NCBI GenBank assembly: GCA_001513505.1
Contig: LFTM01000301.1
Coordinates: forward strand, 1-10,779
DNA from: Clostridiales bacterium DTU092
GTDB lineage: Bacteria; Bacillota; Clostridia; Caldicoprobacterales; Caldicoprobacteraceae
Length of the DNA stretch: 10,779 nucleotides
Reading direction: 5' to 3'
The notes under the pieces were generated by a model. It ran no database searches and was not told the origin of the DNA. It worked only from the letters and a program-made list of their open reading frames with translations. Shown here piece after piece: positions 6,285 to 10,779 of this stretch; the stretch's first letter is position 1, and each line of letters starts with the position of its first letter. Both the position numbers and the translations under genes were made by a program.

Positions 6285-7334
6285 GTGCACAGAGTTAAAA
6301 CATTGTACGAGAAAGTAATAGTAATAATACCTGTTATCGCTATAATCTTTGCCGTAGTTGCATCGGCAGTGGGATTTGTGCAGGTAATATCCAATCAGGT
6401 GATGAAGCTTATAATTTCTTCCGGGGCTGTTCAATCTACTGAAACCGCTGTTACCGGAGGCAGCCAGGAGGAAGAACATACATATCCCGGTGATGAACAC
6501 CCAAACTCCGGTGAGCCCAACCACTCCTCAGGTGAGGGCAATAGTGCCAATACACCGGAAACATCCGGAGATGATAAAAACAACGTTGAACCGTCCGAAT
6601 CAGAGCAAAATAATAGTGGTGGATCTTCCGGTTCAATTCAGGGTAATTCACCAGGCGATACCAATTACGAGGAACTGGTAAAGCCCTCCATTGTTACAGC
6701 TAAAGTAAAGTATGATGTTGAACTAAGGGAAGGCCGTACCGTCAGATCAAGTATAATTACCAGCATTTCGGCCGGCCAGGAAGTGGTTGTTATAAGGGGT
6801 TATAACAGTGAGTGGTATTATATCGAAACACAAAATGGTGAGAACGGCTGGGTTGCTGCCGGCGCATTGGACATACCGGATGATCCTGATACCAATCCCG
6901 ACAGGCTGACGACAGAACAGCTTGAGGGGTTTATAAAATATAAACAGTTGGATAGCCCAACCGAATATCTTGTATGGGTTGATATCGACAGACAGCTGGT
7001 AAACGTGTTTAGACAGCAAAACGGTGCATGGAAGCTGGACAGGAGTATGCCATGCTCAACGGGCAGGAACAAGTCCCCCACATTAAGGGGTACATATGAA
7101 ATACAGGACAGGGGTCTCTGGTTTTATAACGAAAGGCTGCAATCCGGGGCGAAATACTGGGTGAGGTATTCGGGTCCGTATTTGTTTCATTCCATTGCCA
7201 TGAATGAGAATCAGGAGGTAGAAGATCCCACTTTGGGAAAGAGAGCCTCGTTTGGATGTATAAGACTGTCCATTGAAGACAGCAAGTGGTTTTATGAAAA
7301 CATTCCCGAGAAAACAACGGTTTTCGTATACTGA
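6285..7334 (+). CDS. Membrane-anchored SH3b / YkuD L,D-transpeptidase
   Basis: A 349-residue protein predicted to act outside the membrane, forming 3-3 peptidoglycan cross-links or attaching proteins to the wall. It has an N-terminal membrane anchor (about 11-32), then a low-complexity linker rich in Ser, Gly, Asn, Glu and Pro (about 53-131) that may span the wall. A bacterial SH3 domain follows (about 137-197, ending GWVAAGAL), then a YkuD catalytic domain (228-349). The nucleophile is C325 in S322-F-G-C-I-R327, with H302 as the conserved upstream histidine. Phe replaces the His of the usual SHGC; as I recall, Bacillus YkuD has SKGC there, so activity is not excluded. Translation starts at GTG 6285 with GGAGTG at 6272-6277, 7 bases upstream. 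It is divergent from the ComK-like pair and shares their curved control region, so co-regulation is possible. It has its own promoter candidate and appears monocistronic. Confidence 0.92.
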   Translation: MHRVKTLYEKVIVIIPVIAIIFAVVASAVGFVQVISNQVMKLIISSGAVQSTETAVTGGSQEEEHTYPGDEHPNSGEPNHSSGEGNSANTPETSGDDKNNVEPSESEQNNSGGSSGSIQGNSPGDTNYEELVKPSIVTAKVKYDVELREGRTVRSSIITSISAGQEVVVIRGYNSEWYYIETQNGENGWVAAGALDIPDDPDTNPDRLTTEQLEGFIKYKQLDSPTEYLVWVDIDRQLVNVFRQQNGAWKLDRSMPCSTGRNKSPTLRGTYEIQDRGLWFYNERLQSGAKYWVRYSGPYLFHSIAMNENQEVEDPTLGKRASFGCIRLSIEDSKWFYENIPEKTTVFVY

Positions 7335-7373
7335 TAGGTGATAAGGAAAAAACTTATAAATATAGCAGGGGTG

Positions 7374-7402
7374 TTTTCCTATTGAAGATTTTGTGATATT
7401 AT
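7374..7402 (+). promoter_or_regulatory. Candidate extended -10 promoter of galE
   Basis: TG-A-TATTAT ends at 7402 and gives an extended -10 (TATTAT 7397-7402). The -35 region at 7374-7379 (TTTTCC) is poor, at 17 bases. It lies about 60 bases before the galE ATG. No convincing terminator separates the L,D-transpeptidase from galE, so read-through is also possible. Confidence 0.32.
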
Positions 7403-7464
7403 TTGAATGTAAAGTTTTAGCAACCCTTTATGTTGCCAATATAATTGAATGATGGAGGGAGAAT

Positions 7465-8478
7465 ATGTCTGTACTTGTAACCGGTGGTGCGGGATATATT
7501 GGAAGCCATGCCTGTGTTGAGCTGTTGAATGCAGGTTACGATATTGTTGTGGTGGATAACTTTTCAAACAGTAAACCCGAAGCACTGAGGCGTGTAAAGG
7601 AGATAACAGGAAAAGATTTTGAATACTATGCAATAGATCTTTTAGATCGTGAAGGGCTTGAAAAGGTATTTTCGGAGCATAAGGTTGAAGCCGTAATACA
7701 TTTTGCAGGCCTGAAGGCAGTTGGGGAGTCGGTAGCCATACCACTTAAGTATTATTACAATAACATAACCGGTACCATTGTGCTGTGCGAGGTTATGGCC
7801 AAATACGGCGTAAAGAAGATCGTTTTCAGCTCTTCGGCTACCGTATACGGCAACCCCAAAAGCGTACCCATAAAGGAGGATTTTCCCCTTGGTCCTACAA
7901 ATCCATACGGCCGGACCAAATACATGATAGAGGAGATATTAAAGGACGTATATGTATCCGACAATGAGTGGGGAGTTATTCTGTTGAGGTATTTTAACCC
8001 GATCGGGGCTCATGAAAGCGGCAGGATCGGAGAGGATCCCAACGGTATACCCAACAACCTGATGCCGTATATAACCCAGGTAGCTGTGGGAAAGAGGGAA
8101 AAGCTCAGCGTGTTCGGCGATGACTACAATACCCACGATGGTACCGGAGTCAGAGACTATATACATGTGGTTGATCTGGCGAAGGGCCACTTAAAGGCAT
8201 TGGAAAAGGTTATGAAGGGCAGCGGAGTTAATGTATACAATCTGGGAACCGGAACGGGCTACAGCGTCCTTGATGTGGTAAAAACCTTTGAAAAAGCTAC
8301 CGGTCAGAAAATACCCTATGTTATAACCGAAAGAAGACCGGGAGATATAGATATGTGTTATGCCGACCCAACCAAGGCTTATGAGGAACTGGGGTGGAAG
8401 GCTGAAAAAGATCTGGAGGATATGTGCAGAGATTCATGGAACTGGCAGAAAAACAATCCCAATGGATATGAAGAATAA
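7465..8478 (+). CDS. galE: UDP-glucose 4-epimerase
   Basis: A 337-residue cytoplasmic NAD-dependent epimerase of the extended short-chain dehydrogenase family, interconverting UDP-glucose and UDP-galactose for the Leland pathway and for wall or capsule precursors. The Rossmann motif TGGAGYIG is at residues 6-13. The catalytic residues are S123 (in FSSSATVYG), Y148 and K152 (YxxxK). Full length and near-constant offset to E. coli GalE (338 residues) support the symbol. C298, in CYAD, falls at the position of E. coli Y299; a smaller residue there is known to permit UDP-GlcNAc/UDP-GalNAc, so a bifunctional enzyme is likely. ATG 7465 has GGAGGGAG at 7454-7461. The downstream hairpin at 8487 ends the transcript. 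The nearby beta-galactosidase-like GH2 gene is on the other strand, but a shared galactose role is possible; no galK or galT is in view. Confidence 0.96.
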   Translation: MSVLVTGGAGYIGSHACVELLNAGYDIVVVDNFSNSKPEALRRVKEITGKDFEYYAIDLLDREGLEKVFSEHKVEAVIHFAGLKAVGESVAIPLKYYYNNITGTIVLCEVMAKYGVKKIVFSSSATVYGNPKSVPIKEDFPLGPTNPYGRTKYMIEEILKDVYVSDNEWGVILLRYFNPIGAHESGRIGEDPNGIPNNLMPYITQVAVGKREKLSVFGDDYNTHDGTGVRDYIHVVDLAKGHLKALEKVMKGSGVNVYNLGTGTGYSVLDVVKTFEKATGQKIPYVITERRPGDIDMCYADPTKAYEELGWKAEKDLEDMCRDSWNWQKNNPNGYEE

Positions 8479-8486
8479 GAAAAATT

Positions 8487-8519
8487 AAACCCTTCGTGCT
8501 TTTGCGTCGAAGGGTTTTT
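8487..8519. terminator. Terminator after galE, possibly bidirectional
   Basis: AAACCCTTCG (8487-8496) and CGAAGGGTTT (8508-8517) form a perfect 10-base stem with an 11-base loop, followed by further T residues. On the minus strand an A/T-rich T-tract also follows, so it may end the nucleotidyltransferase-like transcript as well (stop at 8537). Confidence 0.87.
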
Positions 8520-8536
8520 AATTTCTTTATTTTGTT

Positions 8537-8779
8537 TTAATACTTTTCTAGAACTTCTTTTGTATAAAGATCAAGAACATATTTGAAATCAGCCGCATGG
8601 CGCAATATTGACATTTCGTATTCATCTATATCAGTTAAAGGATCGTCTATTGTGATATGTTCAGTATTATTTTTTAACAGTTGATACGCCTGTTCCTGCT
8701 GGGAACCAAACAGGTAAACCAAACCTATGTCATATTTTTCGCATATTGAATGGAGGGATGAAAATTTATCATGAATCAT
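8537..8779 (-). CDS. Short nucleotidyltransferase-fold protein, probably internally deleted
   Basis: An 80-residue protein with the start of a polymerase-beta-type (MNT) nucleotidyltransferase domain. It has a hydrophobic strand LVYLFGS with G25-S26, then DPLTDID with D50 and D52, the metal-binding DxD. In relatives I recall, the DID is followed by some 60-70 residues carrying the third strand and third acidic residue, then a tail with a YEM.ILR.AADF pattern. Here DID joins directly to EYEMSILRHAADF (53-65) and a short end. This looks like an in-frame internal deletion, so the protein is unlikely to be catalytic. ATG 8779 has AGGTGG at 8784-8789, and a good promoter lies upstream, so it may still be expressed. 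MNT proteins often pair with HEPN toxins as antitoxins; no HEPN gene is visible here. It could be a decaying gene or a minimal family variant. Confidence 0.6.
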   Translation of the reverse strand: MIHDKFSSLHSICEKYDIGLVYLFGSQQEQAYQLLKNNTEHITIDDPLTDIDEYEMSILRHAADFKYVLDLYTKEVLEKY

Positions 8780-8829
8780 ATATCCACCTGCCTCTTAACG
8801 AAGAACAACATGATTATTATCTTATGTCA

Positions 8830-8858
8830 ATTATATACTATTTTTACCATATAAACAA
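8830..8858 (-). promoter_or_regulatory. Sigma-A promoter of the nucleotidyltransferase-like gene
   Basis: On the minus strand, TTGTTT (8853-8858) and a perfect TATAAT (8830-8835) are exactly 17 bases apart, 50 bases before ATG 8779. A TTGACA hexamer overlaps the -10 end, but no good -10 follows it. Confidence 0.55.
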
Positions 8859-8908
8859 TGAATATAAATATATTCTGCAAAGTCAGATACTGGGAGTTAT
8901 TAAATAAA

Positions 8909-8959
8909 TATATAGGGCAGAGAATCGGGCCAATAATCGCCCGTACCCTGCCCCATATA
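8909..8959 (-). terminator. Two-tier hairpin downstream of the GH2 gene, probable terminator
   Basis: The inner stem pairs 8926-8930 (CGGGC) with 8939-8943 (GCCCG). The outer stem pairs 8915-8920 (GGGCAG) with 8948-8953 (CTGCCC) and, past one A-C mismatch, five more A/T pairs (8909-8913 with 8955-8959). On the minus strand it lies 58 bases beyond the GH2 stop and is followed by a broken T-rich tract (TATTTATTTAATAA), consistent with termination. The long internal loop and the imperfect T-tract leave other structured-RNA roles open. Confidence 0.5.
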
Positions 8960-9016
8960 ATCTTTCTGTCGATGATCATGTTAAAGCATGAACAAAAGGC
9001 AACGGGTAAGGTTCCC

Positions 9017-10779
9017 TCACCCCACCTGTATTTCTACGGTTGCAGATGGAATGCCTTCAGCCGAAGCTGTCAGGGTAATAGTGCCGGGATCTCCATCGGC
9101 ACGGAGCACTACCATAGCACGACCGTAGTAGACCCTGCGCTGATTTCCAACGTACATTTCTTCGGTTACCGGGTTTCCGCTTCCCACTGCCAGTACCGAA
9201 CCTACTCCGCTGGCGGTGAAATAGATGTTGGTATCTGCATTGTGTACCAGATTTCCTTCAGCATCCAGTACTTCAACTGTGATAAAGGAGAGATCACCGA
9301 ACTTGGCATCAAGCCTGCTCCGGTCCGGAGTAAGGCGGATGGATGCCGGCTTTCCTGCTGTTTTAAGGACACTGCGGGAAGTTTCAACTCCGTTTTCATC
9401 ATATGCTACGGCCTCCAAAGTTCCGGGTTCATAAGTTACGTCAAAGGATGCTAAATATCTGTTGGCTTTACCGGCGGGTTTGCGGCCGAGAGATTTTCCG
9501 TTAAGGATCAGCTCTACTTCATTGTCCATACAGTATACATCTACCTGGGTTGGTTTGCCTTCAAAGCCCGGCCAGGTCCATGAAGACACCACATCAGGCC
9601 ATCCCCAGGGTGAAATGTCGGGGGTTTTTCCGTAGTGTTCCATTTTGTAAACTGCGATGTAAGGAGCTTTGGAGATACCCCATACACAGTCGCGGTAATA
9701 GGATTGGGGTCTCTTGAACCCGCATATGTCAATGTCACCGCAATATGCCTGGTGCCAGGGATAATCACCACGTGCACCGGTTTCGCCATTATACCATACA
9801 TGCCCGATACCGGCTTCACCCAGGTAGTCCAGCGAGGTCCATACAAAATCACCTATGACGTATGGCAGACGCTCAACTGCCTCCCAGTTGTCAAAAGCTT
9901 CCTTGGGGAAGGTTTCGGAACCGTACATGATGCGGTCGGGGAACCTTTTGCCATCGCTCTCATAACGCTGGTAAAGGTAGTTGTAACCTACAACATCAAG
10001 GGGTTCAGCAAATTCTCTTGTGAATTCAGCCCACAGGTCAAAACCTTCCGGAAGCTCGGTTAGCTTATCCATTAGCACTATACTTTCCGCATTGCCCCAG
10101 AAGGAACACAGGGCGTTGGTCACGGGCCTTGTGTCATCCAGATTACGGACAAAATCGGCTAATTTGCGGGCATAAGTATAGCCTTCCGAGCGGCCGAACC
10201 TTTCCACGTTTTCATTACCGGTTGACCACATAATTATACATGGATGATTCCGATCTCTCAGAACCATAGAAGCAAGATCCTTTTTCCACCAGTCTTCAAA
10301 ATATACGCTGTAATCGTTTGGATTCTTACCTTCATGCCAGCAGTCAAAGGCTTCGTCTATCACCAGCATTCCCAGCCGGTCACAGGCATCCAGGAATGCG
10401 GGGGAAGGCGGGTTATGTGCGCAGCGTACGGCATTGAATCCGTTGGCTTTAAGTAACTCTACCTTGCGCTCTTCTGCCCGATCGTAGGCTGCAGCTCCCA
10501 GCAATCCGCAGTCATGGTGTACGCAGCCGCCCTTGAGCTTCATGGGGACGCCGTTCAGCATAAAACCGTTCTGTGTATCGAAAGAGATGGAACGAATTCC
10601 TATTGATGTTTCGACACTGTCGATGACATTACCATCTTTTACAACCTCGCTTCTCAGTGTATACAGATATGGGTTATCAACCGACCATAAATTGGCGGGC
10701 GAAACCACAAGATCCTGTTCAACTTCTTTGGTGGTACCACCGTCTATCTCAAGCTGTAATTCGTCAACCGCCACTGTAT
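9017..10779 (-). CDS. GH2 family beta-galactosidase-like glycoside hydrolase (5' end outside window)
   Basis: The C-terminal 586 complete codons of a retaining exo-glycosidase, probably releasing beta-galactose or a related sugar. The frame is open to the window edge; GTG 10774 is only an internal codon. Numbering from it, there is the end of an Ig-like sandwich (about 1-65) and a TIM barrel (about 72-330). A DUF4982 sandwich (about 400-470) and a C-terminal beta domain (about 480-585) follow. The acid/base is E188 in TGNEN and the nucleophile E287 in YGSETF; both are intact. The C-terminal DUF4982 layout and a GDIDICGF..PQSYYRD motif match a large clade of GH2 beta-galactosidases. The missing N-terminal part should hold the sugar-binding domain, and whether there is a signal peptide cannot be seen. 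A hairpin follows the stop. The substrate may be beta-galactosides, but GH2 also includes beta-glucuronidases and mannosidases. Confidence 0.9.
   Translation of the reverse strand, partial: TVAVDELQLEIDGGTTKEVEQDLVVSPANLWSVDNPYLYTLRSEVVKDGNVIDSVETSIGIRSISFDTQNGFMLNGVPMKLKGGCVHHDCGLLGAAAYDRAEERKVELLKANGFNAVRCAHNPPSPAFLDACDRLGMLVIDEAFDCWHEGKNPNDYSVYFEDWWKKDLASMVLRDRNHPCIIMWSTGNENVERFGRSEGYTYARKLADFVRNLDDTRPVTNALCSFWGNAESIVLMDKLTELPEGFDLWAEFTREFAEPLDVVGYNYLYQRYESDGKRFPDRIMYGSETFPKEAFDNWEAVERLPYVIGDFVWTSLDYLGEAGIGHVWYNGETGARGDYPWHQAYCGDIDICGFKRPQSYYRDCVWGISKAPYIAVYKMEHYGKTPDISPWGWPDVVSSWTWPGFEGKPTQVDVYCMDNEVELILNGKSLGRKPAGKANRYLASFDVTYEPGTLEAVAYDENGVETSRSVLKTAGKPASIRLTPDRSRLDAKFGDLSFITVEVLDAEGNLVHNADTNIYFTASGVGSVLAVGSGNPVTEEMYVGNQRRVYYGRAMVVLRADGDPGTITLTASAEGIPSATVEIQVG

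Noticed and set aside
6042..6524. N-terminal extension of ComK-like paralogue 2 to a 363-residue protein
   Set aside because: The extension is antisense to the L,D-transpeptidase and crosses the AT-rich promoter region. The ribosome binding site at 6049-6055 and the start of similarity both fit ATG 6041.
7345..7381. Possible hairpin AGGAAAAAAC / GTGTTTTCCT between the L,D-transpeptidase and galE
   Set aside because: The stem is mainly A/T with a mismatch and no T-tract follows it, so it is not convincing as a terminator.
7420..7436. Small GCAAC / GTTGC hairpin in the galE leader
   Set aside because: Only five base pairs with a 7-base loop; expected by chance and without further structure suggesting a riboswitch.
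8537..8779. A complete MNT/HEPN toxin-antitoxin module
   Set aside because: No HEPN-like partner gene is present on either side, and the MNT-like domain is itself incomplete.
8858..9454. A 198-codon + strand frame over the GH2 3' end
   Set aside because: It lies mostly antisense to the conserved GH2 C-terminal domains and begins inside the -35 region of the minus-strand promoter at 8830-8858.

Overview
The window looks like chromosome of a low-GC Gram-positive, most likely a member of the Clostridia. The reasons are AT-rich intergenic DNA, strong AGGAGG-type ribosome binding sites, some TTG and GTG starts, hairpin plus T-tract terminators, and gene families common in that group (bactofilin with M23 peptidase, SH3b/YkuD L,D-transpeptidase, cytoplasmic heparinase-like lyase, GH2 with DUF4982). 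No rRNA, tRNA, CRISPR array, IS element or phage gene is visible.

Left part, + strand (1-2614): the last 27 codons of an unrecognised gene, a membrane-anchored M23 (LytM) endopeptidase, a bactofilin and a D-2-hydroxyacid dehydrogenase, probably one transcription unit ending at a good terminator. The peptidase and bactofilin form the familiar cell-shape / wall-remodelling pair. Next comes a separate heparinase II/III-like polysaccharide lyase (2797-4683), closed by a near-perfect hairpin that can serve both strands.

Middle (4774-7334): two tandem minus-strand genes encode diverged paralogues that I read as ComK-family transcription factors, the master regulator of competence in Bacillus. They are divergent from an L,D-transpeptidase with an SH3 domain. 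The 243-base gap between the divergent genes holds a candidate promoter on each strand and a run of seven A/T tracts spaced about 10 bases apart, a signature of intrinsically bent DNA.

Right part (7465-10779): galE, with a cysteine at the position that in E. coli GalE controls acceptance of N-acetylated sugars, and a terminator. Then, on the minus strand, a short nucleotidyltransferase-fold gene that looks internally deleted, and the C-terminal 587 or so codons of a GH2 beta-galactosidase-like enzyme that runs off the window.

The themes are cell-wall construction and remodelling (M23, bactofilin, L,D-transpeptidase, UDP-sugar epimerase) and glycan breakdown (lyase, GH2, possibly the dehydrogenase). 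The most unusual element is the ComK-like pair with its curved-DNA regulatory region. Family calls rest on motif reading and memory of reference sequences; no searches were run.
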